A stretch of 64,000 nt of DNA from Halomonas sp. THAF5a (GCF_009363755.1 NZ_CP045417.1:2480001-2544000); one strand, 5' to 3'. Positions 1 to 8,856 are shown, numbered from the stretch's first letter. The notes: generated by a model from the letters alone, not told the origin. Program-made: numbers and translations.

Positions 1-1847
1 CGGCCGACACCGCCACGGGCCTCGTGCTGCACTACGCCTGGTGGCCGCGGCTCGCCATGGCGCTGCTCGCCGGCGGCGGCCTGGCGCTCGCCGGGGTGCT
101 GATGCAGCAGGTGCTGCGCAACCCGCTGGCCGCCCCCACCACCCTGGGCGTGGCGAGCGGCGCCAACCTGGCGCTGATGGCCGTCTCGCTGATGGCCCCG
201 AGCCTGCTGGGACTGGGACGGGAGTGGGTGGCGCTGGCCGGCGGCGGCCTGGCCATGGGGCTGGTCTTCGCCCTGGCCTGGCGGCGGGGCCTGGCGCCGA
301 TGGTGGTGGTGCTCGGCGGACTGGTGGTCAACCTCTACTTCGGGGCGCTCTCCATGGTGCTGCTGCTCTTCCACCAGGAGGCGCTCAAGGGCCTGCTGAT
401 CTGGGGGGCGGGGTCGCTTAACCAGAACGGCTGGCAGGACGTCGCCTTCCTGGCGCCGCGCCTGGCGGTCGGCGCCCTGCTCGCCTGGCTGCTGCTGCGC
501 CCGCTGGCGGTCCTCGCCCTCGACGAGGCGGGTGCCAAGAGCCTCGGCGTCTCGCTCAAGCACCTGCGCCTCGCGGGCCTCGGGCTCGCGGTCTTTCTCA
601 CCGGCTGCGTGGTGAGCGTGGTGGGCATCGTCGGCTTCATCGGCCTGGCCGCGCCCAATATCGTGCGCCTGGCCGGCGCGCGGCGCCTGGGCGCGCGCCT
701 CGCCTGGTCGACGCTGCTCGGCGCCCTGCTGCTGGCCGCCACCGACCTGGCCCTGCAGCGCGTCTCGGGACACCTGCCGACCCTGATCCCCACCGGCGCC
801 ACCACCGCGGCCCTGGGGGCGCCGCTGCTGCTGTGGCTGATCCCGCGACTGCGCCTCGGCGGCGCGGCGCCTCCCCGCGAGGCGCGGGCCCTGGGCCATC
901 GTCATCCGGCGCCCGGGCGGTTGGCCGGCGGGCTCGCCATCGCCCTCGCGGCCGTGGGGGCGGTCGCGGTGCTCGCCGGCCAGGGGCCCGACGGCTGGCA
1001 GTGGGTCGCACCCACCGACTGGGGCGTGCTGCAGTGGCGCGCGCCCCGGGCGCTGGCCGCCGCCGGCTGCGGGGTGATGCTGGCCCTGGCCGGCACCCTG
1101 ATCCAGCGGCTCACCGCCAACCCCATGGCCAGCCCCGAGGTGCTGGGCATCAGCGGCGGCAGCGCCATCGCCCTGATGGGCGCCATCTTCCTGCTGCCCG
1201 CCCCCGGCAACCTGACCCTGGTGGCCGCCGGCACCCTGGGGGCGCTGGCCAGCCTGACGGTGCTGGTGGGCCTCAACCGCGGCAGCGGCTTCCAGCCGGA
1301 ACGGCTGCTGCTGACCGGGGTGGCGATCACCGCGCTGTTCGAGGCGGTCAAGGGCGTGGTGCTGGCCGGCGGCGATCCCCGCGGCCAGCAGGTGATCGCC
1401 TGGCTCTCCGGCTCCACCTACTACGTCGACCCGGTCGCCGCCCTGGCGGTGGCCGCCGCGGCCCTGCTGCTGGCCCTGGTCGCCGCGCCGCTGGCGCGCT
1501 GGCTCGACATCCTGCCGCTGGGCGGCGCCACCGCCGCGGCCCTGGGGCTGCCCCTGGCGCGGGCGCGACTGGCGCTGCTGCTGATGGTGGCGCTGCTCAC
1601 CGCCGGGGCCACCCTGGTGGTGGGGCCGCTCTCCTTCGTCGGCCTGCTGGCCCCGCACATGGCGCGCCTGCTGGGCTTCACCCGGGCCCGGGCACACCTT
1701 GCCGGGGCGGCACTCACCGGCGCGCTGCTGATGGTGCTGGCCGACGGCCTGGGCCGCCAGCTGCTCTTCCCCGAGGAGATCCCCGCGGGGCTCGTCGCCT
1801 CGCTGCTCGGCGGGGCCTACTTCATGTGGGGGCTGCGACGCCTGTAA
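1..1847 (+). CDS. fhuB: Fe3+-hydroxamate ABC transporter permease FhuB (5' truncated)
   Basis: Inner-membrane permease that moves ferric hydroxamate siderophores into the cytoplasm together with a FhuC-type ATPase and a FhuD-type binding protein, neither of which lies next to it here. The frame is open to base 3, so the true start is upstream; about 615 residues are visible against about 660 for FhuB. Two tandem FecCD-type permease halves can be read. The first carries the ATPase-contact loop GFIGLAAPNIVRL and the second carries FVGLLAPHMARLLG. Two fused halves are diagnostic of FhuB, because most FecCD permeases are single-domain. It precedes the DUF1007 gene by about 66 bases and may end its own operon. 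Confidence 0.92.
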   Translation, partial: ADTATGLVLHYAWWPRLAMALLAGGGLALAGVLMQQVLRNPLAAPTTLGVASGANLALMAVSLMAPSLLGLGREWVALAGGGLAMGLVFALAWRRGLAPMVVVLGGLVVNLYFGALSMVLLLFHQEALKGLLIWGAGSLNQNGWQDVAFLAPRLAVGALLAWLLLRPLAVLALDEAGAKSLGVSLKHLRLAGLGLAVFLTGCVVSVVGIVGFIGLAAPNIVRLAGARRLGARLAWSTLLGALLLAATDLALQRVSGHLPTLIPTGATTAALGAPLLLWLIPRLRLGGAAPPREARALGHRHPAPGRLAGGLAIALAAVGAVAVLAGQGPDGWQWVAPTDWGVLQWRAPRALAAAGCGVMLALAGTLIQRLTANPMASPEVLGISGGSAIALMGAIFLLPAPGNLTLVAAGTLGALASLTVLVGLNRGSGFQPERLLLTGVAITALFEAVKGVVLAGGDPRGQQVIAWLSGSTYYVDPVAALAVAAAALLLALVAAPLARWLDILPLGGATAAALGLPLARARLALLLMVALLTAGATLVVGPLSFVGLLAPHMARLLGFTRARAHLAGAALTGALLMVLADGLGRQLLFPEEIPAGLVASLLGGAYFMWGLRRL

Positions 1848-1913
1848 AGGACCGAACCCAGGCGGCCGTTGCACGCATTGCCGACCGCCCGCCACTGCCC
1901 TAGGATAGCGACC

Positions 1914-2603
1914 ATGCTGCCGACACCTTCCTTGCGCGGCCGGGCCGGACGTCGCCGCCTCTCCCTGGCCCTCGCCTGCGCCCTCTCCCTCTGGCCCCTG
2001 CTGAGCCCGGCCCACCCTCATGGCTGGGTGGACGTCTCGGTGCGCGTCCAGGTGGATGAGCGCGGCCGGGTCGAGGCCCTGCAGCAGCGCTGGCGCCTGG
2101 ACCCCTTCTACAGCCTGCTGCTGCTGGAGGAGCTGCAGTCCGCCGAGGGAGACGCCCCGATGGAGGCGCGCCTCGACCAGCTCGGCGTGGAGATCCGCCA
2201 CAACCTCGCCCCTCAGCACTACTTCACCCACGTCACCCAGGACGGCGAAGCGGTCGCGCTCGGCGAGGTGGAGCACTTCACCACCCTGGCGCGGGACGAC
2301 CGAGTCGAACTCATGTTCCGGCTGCCCCTGGCCGAGCCCCTGCCCCTCGGCCAGGCGCCGATGCGCTACCGGATCTATGACCCGACCTACTACCTCGAGG
2401 TGCTGCACGAGGCGGAGGGCGACACGCCCCGACCGGACGCGCTCGAGGTGACGGGGGCCGACTGCGAGGCGCGCATCATCGCCGCCGAGCCCGACCCGGC
2501 CCGGGTCGCCGAGGCGGCGCGCCTGGACCGCGACGCCCAGGCGCCGGAAGGACTGGGCCGCTTCTTCGCCGAAACCGGAGAGGTGCGATGCGATCCCTCC
2601 TGA
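1914..2603 (+). CDS. DUF1007 family periplasmic protein
   Basis: Exported protein of about 229 residues in the DUF1007 family, which is habitually encoded beside NicO-type nickel/cobalt transporters. The chosen ATG gives a classical signal peptide: Arg-rich n-region, hydrophobic core LALACALSLWPLL, and cleavage near SPAHP. An in-frame ATG at 1869 would put 15 extra polar residues ahead of it and is less likely. The mature start HPHGWVDVSV is typical of the family. The end overlaps the next gene by 16 bases, so the two are surely co-transcribed. The molecular role is not established; a periplasmic metal-handling partner of the transporter is an inference. Confidence 0.82.
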   Translation: MLPTPSLRGRAGRRRLSLALACALSLWPLLSPAHPHGWVDVSVRVQVDERGRVEALQQRWRLDPFYSLLLLEELQSAEGDAPMEARLDQLGVEIRHNLAPQHYFTHVTQDGEAVALGEVEHFTTLARDDRVELMFRLPLAEPLPLGQAPMRYRIYDPTYYLEVLHEAEGDTPRPDALEVTGADCEARIIAAEPDPARVAEAARLDRDAQAPEGLGRFFAETGEVRCDPS

Positions 2604-3634
2604 CCTCCGCCGGGGGCGCCCCGCGCCTCCCATGGCCCTGGTGGATCGGGCTCGCCGGGCTGGCGCTGGCGGTGCTCGGCCTGGCCTGGATCGCCTCCGG
2701 CCAGGGAGTCGGCCTGCAGCTGGTGGCCTGGCAGCGCGACCTGCACCGCGCCCTCACCGAGGCGGTCGCCACCCTCGACGCCGTCCCGAGCGCCACCGCC
2801 TGGCTCGGCCTGCTGGGCCTCAGCTTCGGCTATGGCGTCTTCCATGCCGCCGGCCCCGGCCACGGCAAGGCGGTGCTCTCCACCTACCTGCTCAGCCAGG
2901 GCGGCGCCCTGCGCCGGGCCCTGCTGCTCTCCTGCCTGGCCTCGCTGCTCCAGGCCGTGGTGGCCATCGCCCTGGTCACCCTGCTGGTCCACGGCCTCGG
3001 CTGGCTGACGCGCCAGGCCATGGGCTCGGTGGTCTGGCTGGAGCAGGCCAGCTACCTGCTGGTCGCTCTGCTGGGGCTCTGGCTGTGCGGGCGCGCGTTG
3101 GCTCGCTCGCCTCGCCCCCACCACGCGCCCGCCCCTGACCACGAGCATCAGCACCAGCACCAGCACGACCATGATCACGCGCACGATCCCCACGCGTGCG
3201 ACTGCGCCCACCACCTGACGCCCCGCCAGGCCGAGGACTGGCGGGGCGCCCTGGCCGTGGTGGCGTCGATCGGCATGCGCCCCTGCAGCGGCAGCGTCCT
3301 CTTGGTCGGGGCCGCCTCCCTGCTCGGCCACTACTGGGCCGGGGTGCTCGCGGTGCTGGCCATGGCCGCGGGGACGGCCCTGACGGTCTCGGCGCTGGCC
3401 GTGGCCAGCGTCGTGGCCAGGGGCTGGGCCGAGCGTCGCCTGCAGCGCTCCTTCCGCTGGCAAGGCCTTCAGCGAGGCTTTCGCTGGATCGGCTTCGCGG
3501 GGGGCCTGCTCATCCTGCTCCTGGGCCTCTCGCTCTTCCTGACCGGGGTTCGCGCCCCGGGGGATGCCCCGCTCCTCAACGCACCGGCTGCCGGCCCGTC
3601 GCCCTCCGCCTCGCCGTTCGGCGGCGCACGGTAA
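2588..3634 (+). CDS. NicO-family nickel/cobalt transporter with His-rich loop
   Basis: Polytopic membrane protein of 348 residues. The NicO/RcnA signature FHAAGPGHGKAVLSTY lies near residues 85-100 and a second conserved stretch, GMRPCSGSVLLV, near 229-240. Between them, residues 178-209 form a cytosol-facing or periplasm-facing loop with about 13 His plus Asp and two Cys, a probable metal sensor or buffer. RcnA relatives export Ni and Co, whereas other NicO proteins import, so direction cannot be settled from sequence. It overlaps the DUF1007 gene upstream, supporting a two-component metal transport unit. No metal-responsive regulator is visible nearby. Confidence 0.85.
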   Translation: MRSLLTSAGGAPRLPWPWWIGLAGLALAVLGLAWIASGQGVGLQLVAWQRDLHRALTEAVATLDAVPSATAWLGLLGLSFGYGVFHAAGPGHGKAVLSTYLLSQGGALRRALLLSCLASLLQAVVAIALVTLLVHGLGWLTRQAMGSVVWLEQASYLLVALLGLWLCGRALARSPRPHHAPAPDHEHQHQHQHDHDHAHDPHACDCAHHLTPRQAEDWRGALAVVASIGMRPCSGSVLLVGAASLLGHYWAGVLAVLAMAAGTALTVSALAVASVVARGWAERRLQRSFRWQGLQRGFRWIGFAGGLLILLLGLSLFLTGVRAPGDAPLLNAPAAGPSPSASPFGGAR

Positions 3635-3768
3635 TCGCTCGACAGGCGGTGCATTCGCCAGCGCTTCCTTCCCGGCGAGCACGAAGACCCTCGATTGACG
3701 CCGGCCTGTCCTCCGGGACGGTCTGGCGAGTCAGCGAGCTGCAACCCAAGAGGCCCTAGACGGGCGCC

Positions 3769-4557
3769 TCAGCCCCGGCGCAGGTCGGTCAGGATCGGCG
3801 TGCCGGTGGCCGGATCGGGCACCAGGGTGCAGGTCACGCCGTAGAGCTCGTGCACCAGCGCCTCGGTGACCACCTCGGCGGGCGCCCCCTGGGCGACGAT
3901 GCGCCCGTCGCGCATGGCCACCAGGTGATCGGCATAGCGGCAGGCGCTGGCCAGGTCGTGCAGCACCAGCGCCAGGGTGCGGCCGTCGGCGGCCAGGCGC
4001 TTGACCAGCTCGAAGACCTCCAGCTGGTGGCCCAGGTCCAGCGCCGAGGTCGGCTCGTCGAGCAGCAGCAGCGGCGTTTGCTGGGCGATGGTCATGGCGA
4101 TCCAGGCGCGCTGACGCTGGCCGCCGGAGAGCGCCTCCAGCGGCCGCTCGGCCAGGGCCTCCAGCCCCGCCGCGGCCACCGCCTCCTCCACCGCACGCCG
4201 GTCGTCGCCGGACCACTGGCGCAGCCAGCCCTGATGGGGCTGCCGGCCGAAGCGGATCAGGTCGCCCACGGTCAGCCCCTCCGGCGCCGTGGCCTCCTGG
4301 GGCAGCAGCGCCAGGCGCCGGGCCAGCTCCCGGGGCGGCAGGCGCTGGATGTCCTGGCCATCGAGCAGCACCGCGCCCGAGTCCGGCGCGTGCAGCCGCG
4401 CCAGCCCGGCCAGCAGGGTCGACTTGCCGCAGCCGTTGGGGCCGACGATGGCGGTCACCCGGCCCGGCGGCAGCTCGACCGCCAGGTCCTCGATGATCGC
4501 GGTGCGACCGTGGCTCAGGCTCAGCGCCTCGGCCTGCAGGCGTTGCGGGACGTTCAT
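3769..4557 (-). CDS. Siderophore ABC transporter ATP-binding protein (FepC/FhuC type)
   Basis: ATPase of 262 residues that energises the two permeases encoded just upstream. Walker A GPNGCGKST is near residue 40, the signature LSGGQRQRAWIAM near 144, and Walker B LLLLDEPTSALD near 160, followed by the switch His in VLHDL. The spacing and the ALLPQE Q-loop fit the FepC/FhuC/FecE family. It overlaps the upstream permease by four bases (ATGA), so it is the last gene of the binding protein-permease-permease-ATPase operon. The ferric siderophore transported cannot be told from sequence. Confidence 0.93.
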   Translation of the reverse strand: MNVPQRLQAEALSLSHGRTAIIEDLAVELPPGRVTAIVGPNGCGKSTLLAGLARLHAPDSGAVLLDGQDIQRLPPRELARRLALLPQEATAPEGLTVGDLIRFGRQPHQGWLRQWSGDDRRAVEEAVAAAGLEALAERPLEALSGGQRQRAWIAMTIAQQTPLLLLDEPTSALDLGHQLEVFELVKRLAADGRTLALVLHDLASACRYADHLVAMRDGRIVAQGAPAEVVTEALVHELYGVTCTLVPDPATGTPILTDLRRG

Positions 4558-5657
4558 GAGACTCTCCTATGGGCGGGACGCATCAGGATCCACAGCAGCC
4601 AGGGGCCGCCGACCACGGCGGTGACGATGCCCACCGGCAGTTCGATGGGGGCCAGCAGCAGCCGGCCGGTCAGGTCGGCCAGCACCATCACCAGGGCCCC
4701 GGCCAGGGCCGAGGCGGTCAGCGGCACGCCCCGCGAGGTGGACAGCGAGCGGGCGATCTCCGGGCCGATCAGCCCGACCATGCCCACCGGCCCGGCCACC
4801 GCCACCGCCAGCGCGGTGAGCAGCACCGAGAGCCCGAGGATCTGGGCGCGCCGGCGACGCAGCCCGACGCCGAGCCCGCGGGCCACGGCGTCGCTGAAGC
4901 GCATCAGCGACAGCGGCCGGGCCAGCGCCAGGGCCAGCGGCCAGCAAACCGCCAGGCCGATGCCCAACACCGCGACGGCGCCGCCCGGGCGCGCGTTCAG
5001 GGTACCCACCGTCCACGGGTAGGCCTGGTTGGCGGTATCGATGTCGACCCGGGCCAGCAGCAGCTGGGTGACGGCGCCGAACACCGCGCCGACACCGATG
5101 CCGGCGACGATGAAACGATAGCCGCGGGTATCGCCGCCGCTGGCCACGCCGAAGGTCATGGCCGCCGCGGTGGCCGCGCCGACCAGCGCCATGGCCGGCG
5201 GCGCCAGCGACACGCCGAGCCCCACGATTGATGCCACGGCGAAGGCGGTGGCCCCGTTGTCGATGCCGATGATGCCGGGGGTGGCCAGGCGGTTGCGGGC
5301 CAGGGTCTGCATCAGGCAGCCGGCCAGCGCCAACGCCGCCCCGGTCAGCCAGGCCGCCAGCAGCCGCGGGAAGCGCAGCTCCCGCACCAGGAAGCCGGCC
5401 AGCGGATCGCCCTCGCCCTTGAGCGCCGCCCAGGTGCCGGCGGGCGACAGCACCTGCTGGCCCAGGCACAGGTAGGCCAGCGAGGACACCGTCAGCAGCC
5501 CCAGCAGCAGCAGAGAGACGATCAGCGCGCGGCGCTCGATCAGCAGATGGCGCTCGCCCCGGGCCAGGCGCCAGTAGCCCGGCGGCGGCGCGACGTGGCG
5601 TGGGGCATCGGCGCGGGCAGGCATCGGCAGGGGCTCGGACATCAGGGTCTCGGACAT
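4554..5657 (-). CDS. FecCD-family siderophore permease (second subunit)
   Basis: Single-domain iron-siderophore permease of 367 residues with about nine to ten hydrophobic segments after a 40-residue cytosolic N-terminus. The family loop GPVGMVGLIGPEIARSL lies around residue 285 and would contact the ATPase. The start at 5657 is preceded by GGAG seven bases upstream; an in-frame ATG five codons later (5642) is a weaker alternative. It sits 13 bases after the first permease and overlaps the ATPase gene. The pair should form the heterodimeric channel, comparable to FepD/FepG. Confidence 0.92.
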   Translation of the reverse strand: MSETLMSEPLPMPARADAPRHVAPPPGYWRLARGERHLLIERRALIVSLLLLGLLTVSSLAYLCLGQQVLSPAGTWAALKGEGDPLAGFLVRELRFPRLLAAWLTGAALALAGCLMQTLARNRLATPGIIGIDNGATAFAVASIVGLGVSLAPPAMALVGAATAAAMTFGVASGGDTRGYRFIVAGIGVGAVFGAVTQLLLARVDIDTANQAYPWTVGTLNARPGGAVAVLGIGLAVCWPLALALARPLSLMRFSDAVARGLGVGLRRRRAQILGLSVLLTALAVAVAGPVGMVGLIGPEIARSLSTSRGVPLTASALAGALVMVLADLTGRLLLAPIELPVGIVTAVVGGPWLLWILMRPAHRRVS

Positions 5658-5670
5658 GACGGTCTCCGGC

Positions 5671-6699
5671 TCACAGGGTCGGCAGTCGACGGGCGCGCAC
5701 CACGGCGACCAGCACCGGGGCGCCGACCAGGGCGGTGAGCACGCCCAGCGGCAACTCCGACGGCGCCACCACCCGCCGCGAGACCACGTCGGCGGCGAGC
5801 ACCATCAGCGGGCCCAGCGGCAGGCACAGCCACAGGGTGCGGCGAATATCGGGGCCGGCCAGGGCGCGGGCCGCGAAGGGCACCACCAGGCCGACGAAGG
5901 CGATCGGCCCGGCGATGGCGGTGGCGGCGCCGACCAGCAGCGCCACCGCGATCACCACCAGCGCACGCACCCGGCCGGGGCGATGGCCGAGGCCCGAGGC
6001 GACCCGCTCGCCCAGCGCCAGCGCCGCCAGGGGCCGGGCGATCAGCGCGGTGACGACCAGCGCCAGGACCAGGCTCGGCAGCACGGCGGCGAGGTCGTCG
6101 AGGCGGCGCCCGGCCAGGCTGCCGACTACCCAGAAGCGGATCTCGTCGGCGGTGCGCTGATCGAACAGCAGCAGCAGCGAGGTCAGCGAGACCAGCAGTG
6201 CCGAGAAGGCGGCCCCGGCCAGCACCAGGCGCACCGGGTCGTCGCCCGGGCCGCGCAGGCGTGCCACGCTCATCACCGCGAGGCAGCCGCCCAGGGCACC
6301 GACCTGGGCCACGGCCACGCGCAGGGTCGCCGCACTGGCGCCCAGCCATAGCGCCACGGCCACGGCGAAGGCGGCCCCGGGGCTGACGCCGAGCAGCCCG
6401 GGCTCGGCCAGCGGGTTGCGCGACACGGCCTGCAACAGCGCGCCGGCCACGCCCAGGGACAGCCCCACGGCGATGCCGATCAGGGTGCGCGGCAGGCGCA
6501 GGGTCTCGACCACGAACCGCGCCTCGCTGTCGCCGTGGCCGGCGAGCACCGCCAGGGCGCGGGCCGGACCGACCTCGCCGGCGCCCCACAGCAGGCTGGC
6601 CAGCACCGCCAGCGCCAGCAGGCCGGACAGCATCGGCATGACACGGGAAAGCCCTGCCGATGGGCGGGGCTCGATGTTGACGGAGGCGGCCTTCGACAT
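5671..6699 (-). CDS. FecCD-family siderophore permease (first subunit)
   Basis: Permease of 342 residues with the FecCD fold. The landmark loop GPIAFVGLVVPFAARALAG is near residue 265, and an early conserved stretch reads LGVAGALLQAVSRNPLAEPG. Its ATG overlaps the stop of the binding-protein gene in a TGATG arrangement, indicating translational coupling. It probably pairs with the permease encoded immediately downstream. Length is normal for the family and nothing is missing. Confidence 0.92.
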   Translation of the reverse strand: MSKAASVNIEPRPSAGLSRVMPMLSGLLALAVLASLLWGAGEVGPARALAVLAGHGDSEARFVVETLRLPRTLIGIAVGLSLGVAGALLQAVSRNPLAEPGLLGVSPGAAFAVAVALWLGASAATLRVAVAQVGALGGCLAVMSVARLRGPGDDPVRLVLAGAAFSALLVSLTSLLLLFDQRTADEIRFWVVGSLAGRRLDDLAAVLPSLVLALVVTALIARPLAALALGERVASGLGHRPGRVRALVVIAVALLVGAATAIAGPIAFVGLVVPFAARALAGPDIRRTLWLCLPLGPLMVLAADVVSRRVVAPSELPLGVLTALVGAPVLVAVVRARRLPTL

Positions 6700-7637
6700 C
6701 AGGGCACGAGCGCCGCTTCGATGTCATCGAGGATGGCCTCGGCGGCCAGCGGGCCGTTGGCGCTGGTCCACAGCTGGCCGTCCACCGGCACCACCCGGCC
6801 GCTGTCGACCACCGGCAGGCGGGCGAAGGCCGGGGAATCCTTGGCCGCGGCCAGGGCCTCGTCGCCCTCCTCGTTGAGGGTGGCCAGGAACAGCCAGTCG
6901 CCCTGCAGCTTGGACAGGTTCTCCAGGCTCAGCGGATCGCTGTGCACGCCATGACCGTTGACCAGCTCACCGGAGGCGACGTCCAGGCCGACGGCCTCGA
7001 GCAGGCCGCTGGCGAAGAGCCGGTCGGACATCACCAGCGGGCCCTGGGGCATCCAGCGCACCAGGTTGGCGGTGGCGCCGACCTCTGCCGCGTCCACGCG
7101 CTCGGCCAGCTCGGCGGCCCGGGTCTCGACGCCCTCGATGGCCGCGTTCACCGCGTCCTCGCGGCCCAGGGCCTCGCCGAACTGGCGCCCCTCGACCTTC
7201 CATGCCTCGGGGGTGATGCCCGGGCTCTGCGGCACCACGGTGGGGGCGATCTTCGACAGCAGCGCGTACTGGGCATCGGCGAGGCTCGGGCCGGCCAGGA
7301 TCAGGTCCGGGCGCTCGCCGACCACCGCCTCCATGTTGATCTCGCGCACCACGCCGACGATCGCCGGGCGCTGATCGCCGAGATGCGGCGCGATGTAGCG
7401 GGCCACGTCGTCGCCGCCGCGGGTGGTCACCGCGCCCACCGGCATCACGCCGGCGGCCAGGGCGGCATCCAGGGCGCCTTCATAGAGGGTGACCACGCGC
7501 TCGGGGGCGTCCGGCACCTCGATCTCGCCGTGGGCGGTGTCCAGGGTACGTGCCTGGGCCGGGGTGACCGCGGGGGCAACGGCCGCCACCAGGCAGGCGC
7601 CGATCAGGGTCGACGCCCTGGGCAGGGAAACTGACAT
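6699..7637 (-). CDS. Iron-siderophore ABC transporter substrate-binding protein
   Basis: Periplasmic binding protein of about 312 residues that delivers ferric siderophore to the permease pair. The start at 7637 is preceded by GGAG at a good distance and gives a signal peptide with core LIGACLVAAVAPAV and a predicted cleavage after AQA. An upstream in-frame start at 7688 would disrupt the signal peptide and is rejected. The mature part shows the FecB/FhuD-like opening (APERVVTLY) and the conserved ERPDLILAGPS block. A Fur box lies about 50 bases upstream, so the four-gene operon should be induced by iron starvation. No TonB-dependent receptor gene is adjacent. Confidence 0.92.
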   Translation of the reverse strand: MSVSLPRASTLIGACLVAAVAPAVTPAQARTLDTAHGEIEVPDAPERVVTLYEGALDAALAAGVMPVGAVTTRGGDDVARYIAPHLGDQRPAIVGVVREINMEAVVGERPDLILAGPSLADAQYALLSKIAPTVVPQSPGITPEAWKVEGRQFGEALGREDAVNAAIEGVETRAAELAERVDAAEVGATANLVRWMPQGPLVMSDRLFASGLLEAVGLDVASGELVNGHGVHSDPLSLENLSKLQGDWLFLATLNEEGDEALAAAKDSPAFARLPVVDSGRVVPVDGQLWTSANGPLAAEAILDDIEAALVP

Positions 7638-7683
7638 GGAAGCTCCTCGACTCGCCGGACGCGTTCGCGCCCGGTCAAAGGAG

Positions 7684-7702
7684 GGCAATGATAATGCGTC
7701 TC
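7684..7702 (-). promoter_or_regulatory. Predicted Fur box of the siderophore transport operon
   Basis: The 19-base site GGCAATGATAATGCGTCTC, read on the + strand, matches the classical E. coli Fur consensus GATAATGATAATCATTATC at 13 of 19 positions, including nine consecutive bases of the left half. It lies 47-65 bases upstream of the binding-protein start, where a repressor would block transcription. The match was counted by eye; binding is inferred. Confidence 0.65.
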
Positions 7703-7824
7703 ATGAGAGTTCTCAGCCATGAACCTCGCAACGTGGCGTTCGATATCGCGAAACGACGCGGAGCGCTCGGCGCCCCTCGACGACGCCGCCGATGGCCGCG
7801 CGGTGCTCGGCCACGCTCCGTAGG

Positions 7825-7872
7825 TCCGGCGTCATCTCGGTGATGGAGTCCGGCGTCATCTCGGTGATGGAG
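7825..7872. repeat. Two-copy tandem repeat, 24-base unit
   Basis: The unit beginning TCCGGCGTCATCTCGGTGAT occurs twice in direct succession (7825-7848 and 7849-7872) with perfect identity. It lies in non-coding sequence. Two copies alone suggest replication slippage rather than a functional array. Confidence 0.85.
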
Positions 7873-8016
7873 GCCGGCGCCAGCGGATGGAGGGTGAGGA
7901 GCCAGGCAGGCATCGAGGGGGCTCGGGACGAGGAGATCCCCGACACGATGAGGGTGAGACGGGACGAACGCCGCTTCCCCTCGGGGCAGGCCGTGGACGT
8001 CGGGTCCGCGGCTGGC

Positions 8017-8040
8017 GAGCCCCGGCGACCGCCGGGGCTC
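8017..8040 (-). terminator. Hairpin downstream of sodA
   Basis: A perfect 10-base inverted repeat (GAGCCCCGGC / GCCGGGGCTC) encloses a four-base loop, 54 bases beyond the sodA stop codon. There is no T-run on either side, so intrinsic termination is only possible, not shown. Confidence 0.35.
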
Positions 8041-8093
8041 ACTCCTGGCGTTCGCCGGGAGAGGAGCGCGACGAACGCGATGCGCCGGTGACC

Positions 8094-8705
8094 CTAGCCG
8101 GTTGCGTTCTGGTAGCGACGCTCGACGTCGTCCCAGTCGATGACGTTGAAGAAGGCCGCCACGTAGTCCGGGCGCTTGTTCTGGTACTTCAGATAGTAGG
8201 CGTGTTCCCAGACGTCCAGGCCCAGCACCGGCCAGCGACCCTCCATGATCGGGCTGTCCTGGTTGAGGGTGTTCTCCACCGTCAGGGTGCCCTCCGGGGT
8301 AACGCTCAGCCAGGCCCAGCCGCTGCCGAAACGGCCCAGTGCCGCCTTGGTGAAGGCCTCCTTGAAGGCGTCGAAGCCGCCCAGTTCGCTGGCGATGGCC
8401 TCGGCCACCTTGCCGTGGGGCTGACCGCCGCCGTCGGGCGACATCATCTGCCAGAACATGGAGTGGTTGGCGTGACCGCCGCCGTTGTTGATCACGGCCT
8501 GGCGATGGCTCTCCGGGACGTGGTCGAGGTTCGCGATCAGCTCCTCGACGTGCACCTCCTCGAGGCCGGTCCCCTCGAGGGCGGCGTTGAGGTTGTTGAC
8601 GTAGGTCTGATGGTGACGGGAGTGGTGGATCTCCATGGTCAGCGCATCGACGTGCGGTTCCAGGGCGTCGTAGGCGTAGGGAAGATCAGGAAGGGTATGC
8701 GGCAT
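8094..8705 (-). CDS. sodA: Superoxide dismutase, Mn type
   Basis: Cytoplasmic enzyme of 203 residues that dismutates superoxide to oxygen and hydrogen peroxide. The four metal ligands are visible: His27 in [13 protein letters not shown], His81 in [10 protein letters not shown], and Asp164 and His168 in DVWEHAYY. The GGGHANH stretch and Gln149 (TLNQDSP) mark the Mn/cambialistic branch; iron enzymes carry Gln in the first region instead. Length equals the family norm. The gene stands alone between the gap and etfA, with its own promoter overlapped by a strong Fur box, matching the known Fur control of sodA in E. coli. Confidence 0.95.
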   Translation of the reverse strand: MPHTLPDLPYAYDALEPHVDALTMEIHHSRHHQTYVNNLNAALEGTGLEEVHVEELIANLDHVPESHRQAVINNGGGHANHSMFWQMMSPDGGGQPHGKVAEAIASELGGFDAFKEAFTKAALGRFGSGWAWLSVTPEGTLTVENTLNQDSPIMEGRWPVLGLDVWEHAYYLKYQNKRPDYVAAFFNVIDWDDVERRYQNATG

Positions 8706-8782
8706 GTGACTTCCTCCTAGCGGGTATCCGTGGGGCCCTCGCCCCGATGCACCTCACAGGATGGCAGAGAAGCACACTTGTT

Positions 8783-8825
8783 GCTAATAATTCTCGTTAT
8801 CTCTTTAAAAGCTCTCGTTAATCAA
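8783..8825 (-). promoter_or_regulatory. sodA promoter with overlapping Fur box
   Basis: On the minus strand a -35-like TTGATT (8825-8820) and a -10-like GATAAC (8801-8796) are 18 bases apart. The 19-base stretch GATAACGAGAATTATTAGC (8801-8783) matches the Fur consensus at 15 of 19 positions and covers the -10 element. This is the most AT-rich part of the neighbourhood. Fur repression of sodA under iron sufficiency is therefore expected. Promoter elements were assigned by eye. Confidence 0.68.
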
Positions 8826-8856
8826 GGAGGTGCTCCCTATATGGCCGACCTACGAC

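Larger units (their letters stand above)
7703..8093. other. 391-base gene-poor gap
   Basis: No convincing gene lies between the siderophore operon promoter and the end of sodA. Short open frames exist on both strands (for example 7713-8042 on the minus strand), but they have atypical composition, no good ribosome site and no recognisable motif. The stretch contains a two-copy 24-base direct repeat at 7825-7872 and a hairpin at 8017-8040. Confidence 0.6.

Noticed and set aside
7713..8042. Possible 109-codon gene in the gap next to sodA
   Set aside because: Composition unlike neighbours, no ribosome site, and it includes the slipped tandem repeat; no recognisable domain.
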